Part shown: positions 33,058 through 41,765 of the stretch, piece by piece
Position numbering within the stretch: the stretch's first letter is position 1
Layout of the letters: each line of letters starts with the position of its first letter
NCBI RefSeq assembly: GCF_021655555.1
Contig: NZ_AP023086.1
Span: forward strand, 2,200,685 to 2,264,684
Source of the DNA: Marinagarivorans cellulosilyticus
GTDB taxonomy: Bacteria > Pseudomonadota > Gammaproteobacteria > Pseudomonadales > Cellvibrionaceae
Direction: 5' to 3'
Length of the DNA: 64,000 nt
Made by a program: the position numbers and the translations under genes
The notes under the pieces: generated by a model
The model's input: the letters and a program-made list of their open reading frames with translations, nothing else
Told to the model about the DNA's origin: nothing
The model's database searches: none

Positions 33058-34280
33058 GACTGTACAGTTTTGTTAAATCGAAGGTTTGATTTTTGTATTT
33101 TCCACTTTCTTTTCTTTTGAACAAAGCTCACAACGCCAGATAACACCATCACGGTGCCAATAATACTCAGTAACATTAATACAGCGACGTATATAGCACT
33201 TAAATTTCGGCCGGTATGCAGCGGTACAATAATGCTATATAGCTTTTCACCAAAACTTGATTCAGAAAAAAAGTCGCTACCGGTTACCTGTGATTTTTTA
33301 CGGTTAATGTAAACTTTGCTACTGGGTAGACCAAACCAATCCTGCGGGGTTAATAACCTGAGTGTGATAATGGCTTCGCTGTTATTTTTTGTACGGGAGG
33401 TTGTTTGGGTTTGTTTAAGGTTTTTATTGTTTTTAACCTGGGCTGCATCGGCCTTTCTATTGTTGTTGGCCGCTCCTTTAGCCGGCGTGCTACGCGGAAA
33501 TTGTATATAAGCAATTTTTGCGTCTGGCCAGTTTTGTTGTGCATGGCTCAGCCAGCTATGCCAATTGTTATCCAGTGTAGTGGCGTGTTGAGTGGGCGAT
33601 TTTTCGTTGTTGTTAACGCCTAAAACACTTTTAGCCACATCGCGGTAGGTAATGGCGGCACCGGTGAGTGCCAACATTAGAATAACGGCCACACTCATAA
33701 TGCCCGCGGTCATATGCGAGTAATACCAATTTTTACGCTTGGTGCCTTGCGGTAGCACATCACGCCAAGCAAAGGTGCGCCTTAGTGGCCACCAAATGTA
33801 AATGCCCAGCAAGCTAATTGCTAGTGCGATAAGTGAAACCCAAGCGACGTAATGCGCGCCTTTAATGCCTAAAAAGCCTTCTTTTCCCAATAATAAATTG
33901 CGGTGTAGCTGTAAAACTGTTTGGAAGAAACCTTCGCGCGATTTAGTTACATGACCAATTTCTTCTAGTGAACTTAGGTGATAAAAGTAGGATTCTCCTC
34001 TTTTGGCAACCTGATAATACGGTTTACTCGGTGTCGGCAGTATTATTTGGCGAATATCTTTGTGCTGATTTTCAAAATAGCTAATAGCCTCGGCTTGCTG
34101 TACTAGGGAGGGCGCTTGGTATGGCTCGCTATGCTGGGGAAGTTTAGCTGTACGACTTAGCAGCTCATCAATACTGGTTAAAAATCCTGTGCCAAAGGTA
34201 ATTAAAAAAATTAGCCCTATGGGGAATCCCAGCCAGCGGTGTATTTTTTTGAGTACAAACATTGTTGTTAATTTTTGCAT
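33054..34280 (-). CDS. PepSY-associated TM protein (iron-uptake linked)
   Basis: 408 residues with four predicted membrane helices: GFPIGLIFLITFGTGFLTS near the start, VAWVSLIALAISLLGIYIWW, MSVAVILMLALTGAAITY, and VAVLMLLSIIGTVMVLSGVV near the end. The first two helices flank a periplasmic PepSY-like region with LHRNLLLG. Family members are often next to TonB-dependent siderophore receptors and some act as ferric-siderophore reductases; the conserved His residues in and near the helices (HRW, HRN, SHM, HTGR) fit haem or iron binding. It has a long Asn/Lys-rich periplasmic insertion before the last helix. Confidence 0.85.
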   Translation of the reverse strand: MQKLTTMFVLKKIHRWLGFPIGLIFLITFGTGFLTSIDELLSRTAKLPQHSEPYQAPSLVQQAEAISYFENQHKDIRQIILPTPSKPYYQVAKRGESYFYHLSSLEEIGHVTKSREGFFQTVLQLHRNLLLGKEGFLGIKGAHYVAWVSLIALAISLLGIYIWWPLRRTFAWRDVLPQGTKRKNWYYSHMTAGIMSVAVILMLALTGAAITYRDVAKSVLGVNNNEKSPTQHATTLDNNWHSWLSHAQQNWPDAKIAYIQFPRSTPAKGAANNNRKADAAQVKNNKNLKQTQTTSRTKNNSEAIITLRLLTPQDWFGLPSSKVYINRKKSQVTGSDFFSESSFGEKLYSIIVPLHTGRNLSAIYVAVLMLLSIIGTVMVLSGVVSFVQKKRKWKIQKSNLRFNKTVQS

Positions 34281-34285
34281 GATGA

Positions 34286-35662
34286 TTACCCCGCATCACT
34301 GTGGCGTACTAACTTTTCAAGTGCACGAATATTGCCGGCAATGTCTCGGCGTTCTGGATTGTGTTTAAAGGCTTTTCGCAACAAGCTTAAAGCTTGAGGG
34401 TATTGCTCTCGGTCTATTTCCAGTTGCGCATGGCCAAGTAATGCGCGCTCACGCACCTCTTCGAAAGTAGCTGCGCGCACAAAATAGAGCGTGGCTTTCT
34501 CGTAGCTTTTATTATCGCTATGCAGCTGCGCCAAACCGATTAGGGCTTCGCCATTACTCGGATCTTGTGCAATCGCACCGTTAAGCCACTTGAGTGCTTG
34601 CGATTGTTGTTGGTGGTGTAGTGCATATTGTGCGTGGTAAACGGCTAGGCGCGAGGCTGTTGCTGCGGGTATTGTTTGGGTGTGGTATTCAAGTGCTTTA
34701 AGTAGTGTGTTTAATTCACTCCAGCGTTGCTGATTTGCTAACCACGCAGCTGTTTGTTCTATATTAGGCAGTAGTGCATCGCGGTTGCTTTTATTTAATT
34801 GTTGAGTACTTTGGCTTAGTAATATGACGGCGCGTTCTGTACTGCCGTGTTGTAAATGCAGTTGTGCCGCGATGGTGTAATTATTGACCTGCGCGTCGCC
34901 TAGGCGTAAAGCAACTTCTAGGCTGCTAAGTGCATCGCTATTGCGTTGTTGCTGTAGCGCGACTTGGCTGCGCAATAACCAAAGACTTGTATCGTTAGGT
35001 GTTCTTTCGAGCATTTGTTCGATAAGTGCCTGAGCTTGCTGGTATGCCTGTGCTTGCGTTAGTGCGTAAATTAAACCTTGTTGCCATTGGCTGTTGTCGG
35101 GCTGTAGCAATAGTGCTTGTTGGTAGCCTGCTACGGCACTGTAAGGGTGTTGCTGTTGTAAGTTAACAAACGCTAATTGGCCATAGCTTTGAGCATCTGC
35201 TGCGCCTAATTCAATAGTGCGTACTAGGTGTTTTTGAGCGGCATCGTATTTTTTTTGTAGCATAAAAGCCATGCTTAAACTACGGTGCGCAGAAGCTACA
35301 TTAGGCCCTTGCTGCAAAGCGGCTTGCAAGGCGGTTTCGGCTTCAGGTAATTTTTTTAGTGTTAGCAATATTTGGCCGCGTAGCAGCTGTAGCGCTAGGC
35401 TGTCATTTTCAAGTGGCCGCTGTTTAAACGCAGCCAAAACATCGCTATATTTTTGCTGGGCCAACAGTGGTTGCATAGCTTTTACAAAGGCGTGCTCATT
35501 GTCCCGAGGTTGCATATTAGCTTCTTCGTAGTGCGCGCTAGGAAGGCTAAAAATCCAGTTTGGATCTTGTAATTTCACTTGAATATTGGCATTGCTAAGG
35601 CTGCTATAAAACCAAAAGCCGGTACCGACTACTGCATTTAATAGTAAACAACGAATTTTCAT
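34286..35662 (-). CDS. TPR-repeat protein of a TonB2 cluster, exported
   Basis: 458 residues. Signal peptide (IRCLLLNAVVGTGFWFYSSLSNA) then at least eight tetratricopeptide repeats, for example LPEAETALQAALQQGPNVASAH, QHPYSAVAGYQQALLLQP and RNSDALSSLEVALRLG. TPR proteins of this kind lie at the 3' end of TonB2-ExbBD clusters in Shewanella and relatives. Likely a periplasmic scaffold. Two bases separate it from tonB. Confidence 0.85.
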   Translation of the reverse strand: MKIRCLLLNAVVGTGFWFYSSLSNANIQVKLQDPNWIFSLPSAHYEEANMQPRDNEHAFVKAMQPLLAQQKYSDVLAAFKQRPLENDSLALQLLRGQILLTLKKLPEAETALQAALQQGPNVASAHRSLSMAFMLQKKYDAAQKHLVRTIELGAADAQSYGQLAFVNLQQQHPYSAVAGYQQALLLQPDNSQWQQGLIYALTQAQAYQQAQALIEQMLERTPNDTSLWLLRSQVALQQQRNSDALSSLEVALRLGDAQVNNYTIAAQLHLQHGSTERAVILLSQSTQQLNKSNRDALLPNIEQTAAWLANQQRWSELNTLLKALEYHTQTIPAATASRLAVYHAQYALHHQQQSQALKWLNGAIAQDPSNGEALIGLAQLHSDNKSYEKATLYFVRAATFEEVRERALLGHAQLEIDREQYPQALSLLRKAFKHNPERRDIAGNIRALEKLVRHSDAG

Positions 35663-35664
35663 AA

Positions 35665-36330
35665 TTAACTTCGGATTCTAATGGGCCAATTAAATTTCAC
35701 GCGCACGTTATCGCCCCCCTTTTTTGGGGGGCTAAAGCGGCTGCTGCGTATTAATTTATCTAATTCAGGTTTTAATTCGGGGTAGGGGTTTTGTGTTACT
35801 TGAATAAGCTCCACGCGCCCGTTTTCGTGCACGATAATGTCCGCGGCGACCATCACTTCAGTGATACCTTGCCGGGTAATGCTCTTGGGCAGGGTGATTC
35901 GCAAGGGCGTTAGCAAGGTCGGCATATTATCGAGATCGTCTAAGCTGAATGCGTCCCAATTCACCTCTAGCGCCTCCCATTGTGGTTGTTCGCTTTGCAG
36001 GCTAGGGGCATCAGGCTTTTGAATCTTAATGTCTTGTTGTTGAATATTTAAGACCTGTAGCGCTGGGCCGGCACCTTGCACTTGCAATGTAATTGGTGTG
36101 TCTACTACAGGTTGCTCAAGTGCTGGCGGTGGTGGTGGAGGCGGCACCGCTAAAGTGATTGCCCTAACAATTAACGTGTCCTTCGGAGCATTTTTAAGCG
36201 AGTTGCCCAGCCATAATATGGCTAAAGCTAATCCCAGTATTGCAACACTAAGCAGCAGCGCGCGAGCTTGGCTGGCGAAAGCGGTGGTTTTTTTTGTGGC
36301 AAAGCTTTGAGTATGATTTGAAGAATACAT
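35665..36330 (-). CDS. tonB: TonB-like energy transducer
   Basis: 221 residues. A single N-terminal membrane helix (ALLLSVAILGLALAILWLG, about 26-44) is followed by a seven-proline run, a Pro/Gln-rich periplasmic spacer, and a C-terminal TonB domain (GITEVMVAADIIVHENGRVE, then SSRFSPPKKGGDNVRVKFNWPI). Slightly short, as in TonB2-type proteins. It transmits proton-motive force from the ExbBD complex to outer-membrane receptors. Confidence 0.9.
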   Translation of the reverse strand: MYSSNHTQSFATKKTTAFASQARALLLSVAILGLALAILWLGNSLKNAPKDTLIVRAITLAVPPPPPPPALEQPVVDTPITLQVQGAGPALQVLNIQQQDIKIQKPDAPSLQSEQPQWEALEVNWDAFSLDDLDNMPTLLTPLRITLPKSITRQGITEVMVAADIIVHENGRVELIQVTQNPYPELKPELDKLIRSSRFSPPKKGGDNVRVKFNWPIRIRS

Positions 36331-36341
36331 TTGCTATGCCA

Positions 36342-36746
36342 TTAGTTTTGCGTTGCTAAATTGACATGTTTAGCGCCGGCTAATTTGGCCTCGTCTAAAA
36401 CTTGAACTAGTAATTCGGTGGCAACAGTTTTATCGGCTTGAATTACAACGGGGCGTTCATTGTGTTGCAGTAATTGTTCTAACGTGCCACGCACACCGGC
36501 TACGCCAATATGGCTGCCATCAAAAACAACTTCGCCATCGGCTGTAATGGCCAATAAAATGACTGTTTGTTGTAGGCGCTGTGCGGAAATGGCTTGCGGC
36601 TTATCGACCTCAACGCCGGTTTCGCGCACAAATACAGTGGTAACAATAAAAAATATTAATAAAATAAAAACCACATCGAGCAGTGGGGACATATCTATTG
36701 CTTGCTGGTGCTGCTGTTCAAGGCGTTGTTTAAGGCGCGCTGGCAT
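36342..36746 (-). CDS. exbD: ExbD proton-channel subunit
   Basis: 134 residues from the ATG at 36746, which has AAGGTGAGC upstream; a longer in-frame extension would lie inside exbB. The membrane helix contains the conserved Asp of the proton path (MSPLLDVVFILLIFFIVTTVF), followed by the periplasmic ExbD/TolR domain with VIQADKTV and LLVQVLDEAKLAG. Overlaps exbB by 17 bases. Confidence 0.94.
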   Translation of the reverse strand: MPARLKQRLEQQHQQAIDMSPLLDVVFILLIFFIVTTVFVRETGVEVDKPQAISAQRLQQTVILLAITADGEVVFDGSHIGVAGVRGTLEQLLQHNERPVVIQADKTVATELLVQVLDEAKLAGAKHVNLATQN

Positions 36747-37122
36747 AGTGCTCACCTTGCTTGTTGCTATGTGCTTTTTGTATCGCTTGTGCGCTGTGTA
36801 AATAAGCTTGTAATAGCCATGCAGGAATTGCACATACCAGACCTAATTGTGTGGTCAATAACGCATTGGCAATGCCACCACTTAATGTATCGCCAACGAT
36901 ATTGCCTGTAGCCATCTCGGCGAAGCACTGCAATAAACCAATAATGGTACCTAATAAACCAAGTAACGGCAGCGCGCTAATCAATACAGAGCATAATTGC
37001 TGGTCGGTTGTTTCATTGGTGTGTTTGTATTGAAAAAACTGCAGCATTAGTTGTTGGTAACATACTAGCGATGTTAACAAAATAACCCAGCAAACCCAGT
37101 TTCCTAATAATTGATCAATCAT
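36730..37122 (-). CDS. exbB: Short ExbB-type MotA/TolQ/ExbB proton-channel protein
   Basis: 130 residues, much shorter than classic ExbB (about 240), as for the second ExbB of TonB2 clusters. It keeps the channel core: an N-terminal helix, then LPLLGLLGTIIGLLQCFAEM and ISxGIANAL-like SGGIANALLTTQLGLVCAIPAW. ATGA overlap with the upstream ttpC-like gene. It would form the pentamer of the energising complex. Confidence 0.92.
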   Translation of the reverse strand: MIDQLLGNWVCWVILLTSLVCYQQLMLQFFQYKHTNETTDQQLCSVLISALPLLGLLGTIIGLLQCFAEMATGNIVGDTLSGGIANALLTTQLGLVCAIPAWLLQAYLHSAQAIQKAHSNKQGEHYASAP

Positions 37123-38498
37123 GCTAGGGCTTCCTCTTGTGTGTTATTGCGGGTGGTTGGGTGAGCGGGCTGCATGCTGGCAGGGGTGTTGTCGAGCTGG
37201 CTCATTTGCAGGGCAAAGTTTTCGAGCTGGCCGTAATAGTTTTTAGCTTTACGCGATAACACGGCATTAAAAATTAATGCAGGAATCGCAACGACAAGGC
37301 CTAGCTCGGTAGTGATTAACGCTTGCGCAATTCCGCCCGATACCACTTCAGGGTCGCCAGACCCAAACAGTGTCATCATTTTGAAGGTTTCTATCATGCC
37401 GCTCACCGTGCCGAGCAAGCCGAGCAACGGTGATACCGCCGCGGTAATGGCAATCGCGCCCAACCAGCGATTTAGCTGATATTGCTGATGTTGTAATTGA
37501 TTAAATAATTGATCGTCGCGAGCTTGGCTTTTGTTTTCGGTGGCTGCGATATCCAGCAATACTTTTTGCATACCTTTCACACTGTGCTGAACGTGTTTGT
37601 CCCCTTTTTGGGTGGCGCGTTGTAGTTGTGCGTTGCTGAGTGTTAATAGTTTAGGTAGGCGCCAAAGTTGTACTGTTTTAAAAATGGCTATAGCCATAGC
37701 AAACAAGGCAAAGGCGAGAATGGGTATGGCCCACAAGCCGCCTTTAGCGATGTGCTCGATGGGGGATTCTTGTGTTTGTGCCATGGCCATTGCGCGATTT
37801 AGGCTTGGATCAAAGGTTAGATCGCCTGCGCCATTTTTAACTAATGCTTGCAATTGTTCGGCGGCGTGGCCGTCGAATGTTATGCCTATTTTGCTTAGGC
37901 CATTTAGGGTGTTGTCTTGCTGAGTTAAACCGCCTTGCTGCAAACGGTTGGACCAAAACCATGTCGTGGGTCCAATAGCCAAAACTTGCATGTTTTCGAG
38001 TTCGCCAGAGGGTAATACCAGTTCGCGATTTTGCCATTGTGGGCTTAGGCGTTGCGCTAGGGCGGCACGAGTATTGTTAATCCCCTGTAATTGTTGGCTA
38101 AGCGTGGATTTTTGTTGCCCAAGCGCCAGTGTTGGTAACGGTTGATTAAACTGGCGATTAAAGCGCTGAATTAAATTAAGTTGGTAGGCTTGCTGTTGTT
38201 GCCATTTTTCTAACCGGCTTTCTAATTGTGTCAAACTAAGCGTTTTTTCATCGGCTTGCCTGCGCGCGACGGCGGTTTCTTCTCGCAATGCGACAACTGC
38301 TTGCTCTAGTTTTGATAATTCCTTAGCAAGGTTTTCGCGCGCGCGCGAAATATGCCGCTGTGTGTTATTAAGCTTTTGTTGTGCTTTTTTTATATCGGTT
38401 AATAGCGAGTTTTCTATTTTGCTAGTTTGATTTTGAGCGTGTGCAAAGCCTGCAAATGCGCTGCAGAGTATTAAAAGTAAGAGAAGTACTTTTTTCAT
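37119..38498 (-). CDS. ttpC: TtpC-like ExbB homologue with periplasmic coiled-coil extension
   Basis: 459 residues. Signal peptide ending AHA, an N-terminal periplasmic part with a long coiled coil (about 24-110), then a C-terminal MotA/TolQ/ExbB domain (about 265-430) with VSPLLGLLGTVSGMIETF and ISxGIAQAL-type VSGGIAQALITTELGLVVAIPA. This architecture matches TtpC, the extra component needed by Vibrio TonB2 systems. It is coupled to the DUF3450 gene and to exbB by ATGA overlaps at both ends. Confidence 0.9.
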   Translation of the reverse strand: MKKVLLLLLILCSAFAGFAHAQNQTSKIENSLLTDIKKAQQKLNNTQRHISRARENLAKELSKLEQAVVALREETAVARRQADEKTLSLTQLESRLEKWQQQQAYQLNLIQRFNRQFNQPLPTLALGQQKSTLSQQLQGINNTRAALAQRLSPQWQNRELVLPSGELENMQVLAIGPTTWFWSNRLQQGGLTQQDNTLNGLSKIGITFDGHAAEQLQALVKNGAGDLTFDPSLNRAMAMAQTQESPIEHIAKGGLWAIPILAFALFAMAIAIFKTVQLWRLPKLLTLSNAQLQRATQKGDKHVQHSVKGMQKVLLDIAATENKSQARDDQLFNQLQHQQYQLNRWLGAIAITAAVSPLLGLLGTVSGMIETFKMMTLFGSGDPEVVSGGIAQALITTELGLVVAIPALIFNAVLSRKAKNYYGQLENFALQMSQLDNTPASMQPAHPTTRNNTQEEALA

Positions 38499-39316
38499 TG
38501 CGCTGCACCTTCGGGTTCAGTTGCCGAAAGTACAATGGGCAGCTGAATAAAATCTGCCGCGCGACGTTTTTCGAACATCGCAATAGCGTCTAGAATGGCT
38601 TGGCTTGGCAAGGTATTGTTAAACGACCACTGCCAGCGTCCATCAATACTGCGCCCCGTGCCGCTGAAGCTGCCATCCTGGCTGGCAAACCAAGCATAGC
38701 TTGCACCTAAAAATAATTGTTTGACGACAACCTGCTGGCCTTCTGGCGCTTTAAGGGTGTCTTCGTTAACGCTGATTCTTTGGTCAAACTCTAGCAGTTG
38801 CGAAAGCTGCGCTAAAGCTACCTGCAATTGGCTCGACGATTCCGTTTTATTAAGCGCGCTTTGTTCTTTTTGCCACTGTTGAGCCAGCGGTGGTGGCAAT
38901 TGTGGTTGTAGGGCTGCCAGCGCTTGCGTCAGTACGGCGAGTTGCTTTTGTGTTTTGGCTTGGTCTTGCTCTAATTGGTTTTGCGTTTCGAGTAGCTGCG
39001 CGCGCTTTTCTTCAACGGAGCCGGCATCTTGTTGTTTGTGCGCAAGTAGTGATTGCAGTTGTTTTTTCTCGGCACGCAATAGCTGCAGGCGCTGTTGCAG
39101 TAGCGGTTCGGTTTGTTGCCATTCTTGCTCTAAAGCCGCGCTCTGTTGTTCGAGTGAAAGCCATTGCTGTACGAGTTTGTCGGTATTGCTCACGTTGGCT
39201 GCAAGGGATACCTGCGCGTGTAAGCCTAGGCAGCCGCTGAGCAATAGGGGGAGTAGTGGGGGTCGAAACACGGCTGGCGCCTCTGGTAATGTTATTAATG
39301 GCGCCATTATCCACAT
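38495..39316 (-). CDS. DUF3450 periplasmic coiled-coil protein, first gene of the TonB2 operon
   Basis: About 273 residues. The start is uncertain: ATG 39316 is used, with ATG 39307 as the alternative; neither has a strong ribosome site, while any start further upstream would lie in the Fur-box region. A hydrophobic signal (LLPLLLSGCLGLHAQVSLA) precedes a long Gln/Leu-rich coiled coil (about 45-160) and a C-terminal DUF3450 domain with VNEDTLKAPEGQQVVVKQLFLG and the YAWFASQDG segment. DUF3450 proteins are regular members of TonB2-TtpC clusters; a direct role is not established. Confidence 0.87.
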   Translation of the reverse strand: MWIMAPLITLPEAPAVFRPPLLPLLLSGCLGLHAQVSLAANVSNTDKLVQQWLSLEQQSAALEQEWQQTEPLLQQRLQLLRAEKKQLQSLLAHKQQDAGSVEEKRAQLLETQNQLEQDQAKTQKQLAVLTQALAALQPQLPPPLAQQWQKEQSALNKTESSSQLQVALAQLSQLLEFDQRISVNEDTLKAPEGQQVVVKQLFLGASYAWFASQDGSFSGTGRSIDGRWQWSFNNTLPSQAILDAIAMFEKRRAADFIQLPIVLSATEPEGAAQ

Positions 39317-39328
39317 TTTAGAGGTTAA

Positions 39329-39355
39329 TGTAAATACAAATAATTCGCATTTACA
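39329..39355. promoter_or_regulatory. Fur-box-like site within an inverted repeat, operon side
   Basis: TGTAAAT (39329-39335) and ATTTACA (39349-39355) flank AATAATTCGC; on the minus strand the core reads AATGCGAATTATTTGT, which matches the Fur consensus at most A/T/G-A-A-T positions. It lies just upstream of the DUF3450 start. Confidence 0.6.
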
Positions 39356-39390
39356 TGGTCGACCCAAGGGGTTATCATTCCCGCTAGGTA

Positions 39391-39409
39391 GCGAGAATCA
39401 TTCTCATTA
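39391..39409. promoter_or_regulatory. Fur box, receptor side
   Basis: GCGAGAATCATTCTCATTA; reversed it contains AATGAGAATGATTCTC, agreeing with the Fur consensus at 13 of 16 core positions. It lies 31 bases before the receptor start and implies iron repression of both directions. Confidence 0.8.
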
Positions 39410-39439
39410 ATTGTCGAAAACAGGTGTTCCGGAGTACCC

Positions 39440-41674
39440 ATGACACAACAAGTTTGCAAGCCCTCAACCCACAAATCTTCCCTTACAAAGCCCGCTTCAA
39501 GTGCATTGGCTGTTGCGGTTACGGCAGCTTTGTCGTCCTTTGCGTACGCGGAAGAGTTACGTCAATTGCCTGTTGCTGAGGCTACTGCGGAAACAGAAAA
39601 AAGTTATAAAGTTGACGAGTCTTCTTCTTTTAAATACACCCAGCCGCTATTGGATACAGCAAAAACAATTACGGTTATTCCTCAGTCTGTAATGAAAGAC
39701 CGTGGTGTTGAAAGCTTGCGAGATGCTTTGCGCAATGTGTCGGGTATTTCTTTTGCGGCTGGCGAAGGCGGCCAACCAACCGGCGATAGCATGACAATTC
39801 GAGGCTTTAGCGCTCGTACCGACATGTTTGTAGATGGTATTCGCGATATTGCTGGTTATACCCGCGATATGTACAACACCGAGGCGGTAGAAGTGGCTAA
39901 AGGGCCTGGCTCTGCTGTGAATGGGCGAGGCTCAACCGGTGGCAGTATTAACCTCGATACTAAAACGGCGACACTAGAAAATGCCAATGACGTCTACCTC
40001 CGTGTGGGTTCAGAAGGCGACTATCGCGCTACTGTCGATAGCAATTTTAAAGTCGGTGAAACTACCGCATTGCGAGTAAATGCCTTACTGGACGACACCG
40101 ATAAAGCTGGCCGTGATGAAGTGAATAATAGCGCTTATGGTTTGGCGCTATCGTTGGCTACTGGGCTGGGTACTAAATCGCGTTTTGTATTAAATGCCGA
40201 TATTAATAGCCAAGATAACTTGCCGGATTATGGCTTGCCTTGGGTGTCTAATTACAGTGATCGTGAAGATCGTATTATTGCCCCAGAGTTAGCTGCCGAT
40301 GAAGGTGGGGCTCCTAGCGTACCGTTCAGTAATTTTTATGGCAGTGTGCACCGTGATTACGAAGAAATTAACGCCAATTCGATAACGGCTAAATACGAGT
40401 ACGATGTTAGCCCATCTACGTTGTTACGTGCCCAAGCCCGTATAGGTTCGGTTGCGCGTGAATCAATTATTAATGCGCCGCGCTTTACCTATACCGAAGT
40501 GGATGGTGTGCGCATTTATGGCGACGGTGCGCAGATTTCTTTAGGGGGCGAAAAAACGCGTGATACCGATGATTCTTTAAAAGTGATTCAATTCGATTTA
40601 GTCGGTGAATACCAAACCGGTAGTGTTACGCACAATGTTGTTGCGGGTGTGGAATTCTCCCAGGAGCGTTTTGAGCGTTGGGGGCTTGAGGATAACGGCA
40701 GCGATAATTTAGATACAACGCCGGTATTGGTAAGCCAGTATAACCCCGACCCTTATGCGGCTTATACTGGTACGTATCAGCGTGATGATAGTTATCAAGA
40801 TGCTACCGGTGATAATGTGGCAATTTATGTTTTTGATACCATTACTCTAAATGAGCAATGGGAGCTAACGGCGGGTTTACGCTCTGATAAATTCGAATCT
40901 GATTATCGCATTGATGATGCAGAGCCAATCGCTACGGATCAATCTATGTTGAGCTGGAGTGTAGCGGCGGTATACAAGCCGGTTGCTAACGGCAGCATTT
41001 ATTTCGGCGTGGGCAATTCATTTAACCCTTCAGCAGAGGGCCTAACCGTATCTACCCGTAATAACTGGGCGGATTTAGACCCAGAAGAAAATACCAGTTA
41101 CGAATTGGGTACAAAGTGGGCGCTATTAAATAATCGCTTAAATCTTAATGCGGCTTTATTTCAAACAATTAAAACGAATGCCCGTACCGATGCCGAAGGT
41201 GATGGATCCATTGATGCGCTAGAAGGGGAGCAGGAGGTTTCTGGTTTAGAGCTAAGCGCTGCAGGCCAGTTGTCGGATCAGTGGGCGGTAATGGCTTCAT
41301 ATACTTTCCAAGATGGCAAGGTCACCAAGGCGCTGAATGATGACGCATTGACAGAAGGTGAGGCCTTAGCGCGAAGCCCAAAAAACAGCTTTAGCTTGTG
41401 GTCAACCTATGACTTTAATACCCAGTGGAGCGCGGGTGTTGGTGCAGAGTTTATGGACGAGCGTTATAACAGTAGTGCACCGGGCAGCCGTGAAAAAGCA
41501 GATAGCTATACAACCCTAGAGCTAATGCTGGCTTATCAACTTACCGATCAATTCCGTTTACAGTTAAATGGTACGAATTTAACCGACGAAGAATATGTGG
41601 ATTCACTAGGTGGCGGCCACTTTATTCCAGGCCAAGGGCGCTACATTCGTTTAGGTGGAAGCTATTCCTTTTAA
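39440..41674 (+). CDS. fiu: TonB-dependent siderophore receptor, catecholate (Fiu/PiuA) type
   Basis: 744 residues; GGAG ribosome site five bases upstream. Signal peptide cleaved near AYA-EEL. The plug domain has LLDTAKTITVIPQSVMKDRG, LRDALRNVSGISF, GDSMTIRGFSARTDMFVDGIRD and VEVAKGPGSAVNGRGSTGGSIN, very like E. coli Fiu. The barrel ends GRYIRLGGSYSF with a terminal Phe for BAM assembly. It imports ferric catecholates (and catechol-conjugated compounds) using TonB energy. Neighbouring piuC and a Fur box support the assignment; the exact siderophore cannot be read. Confidence 0.9.
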   Translation: MTQQVCKPSTHKSSLTKPASSALAVAVTAALSSFAYAEELRQLPVAEATAETEKSYKVDESSSFKYTQPLLDTAKTITVIPQSVMKDRGVESLRDALRNVSGISFAAGEGGQPTGDSMTIRGFSARTDMFVDGIRDIAGYTRDMYNTEAVEVAKGPGSAVNGRGSTGGSINLDTKTATLENANDVYLRVGSEGDYRATVDSNFKVGETTALRVNALLDDTDKAGRDEVNNSAYGLALSLATGLGTKSRFVLNADINSQDNLPDYGLPWVSNYSDREDRIIAPELAADEGGAPSVPFSNFYGSVHRDYEEINANSITAKYEYDVSPSTLLRAQARIGSVARESIINAPRFTYTEVDGVRIYGDGAQISLGGEKTRDTDDSLKVIQFDLVGEYQTGSVTHNVVAGVEFSQERFERWGLEDNGSDNLDTTPVLVSQYNPDPYAAYTGTYQRDDSYQDATGDNVAIYVFDTITLNEQWELTAGLRSDKFESDYRIDDAEPIATDQSMLSWSVAAVYKPVANGSIYFGVGNSFNPSAEGLTVSTRNNWADLDPEENTSYELGTKWALLNNRLNLNAALFQTIKTNARTDAEGDGSIDALEGEQEVSGLELSAAGQLSDQWAVMASYTFQDGKVTKALNDDALTEGEALARSPKNSFSLWSTYDFNTQWSAGVGAEFMDERYNSSAPGSREKADSYTTLELMLAYQLTDQFRLQLNGTNLTDEEYVDSLGGGHFIPGQGRYIRLGGSYSF

Positions 41675-41724
41675 CGATTGCCATAAATATTGGGTACTTT
41701 AACCCGTATTGATGTTTTATATTA

Positions 41725-41751
41725 AGCGCTACACTTGTGTAGCGCTTTTTT
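41725..41751 (+). terminator. Strong intrinsic terminator after the receptor gene
   Basis: AGCGCTACAC (41725-41734) pairs perfectly with GTGTAGCGCT (41737-41746) and runs into TTTTTT. It lies before piuC, so piuC expression depends on read-through or its own promoter. Confidence 0.92.
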
Positions 41752-41765
41752 ATGGGTCAAAAATT

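Noticed and set aside
37597..39410. Long plus-strand open frames opposite the ttpC and DUF3450 genes, rich in Cys, Ser and Arg
   Set aside because: They lie wholly antisense to genes with clear family motifs, lack ribosome sites and have the composition expected of reversed Gln/Leu-rich coiled-coil codons.
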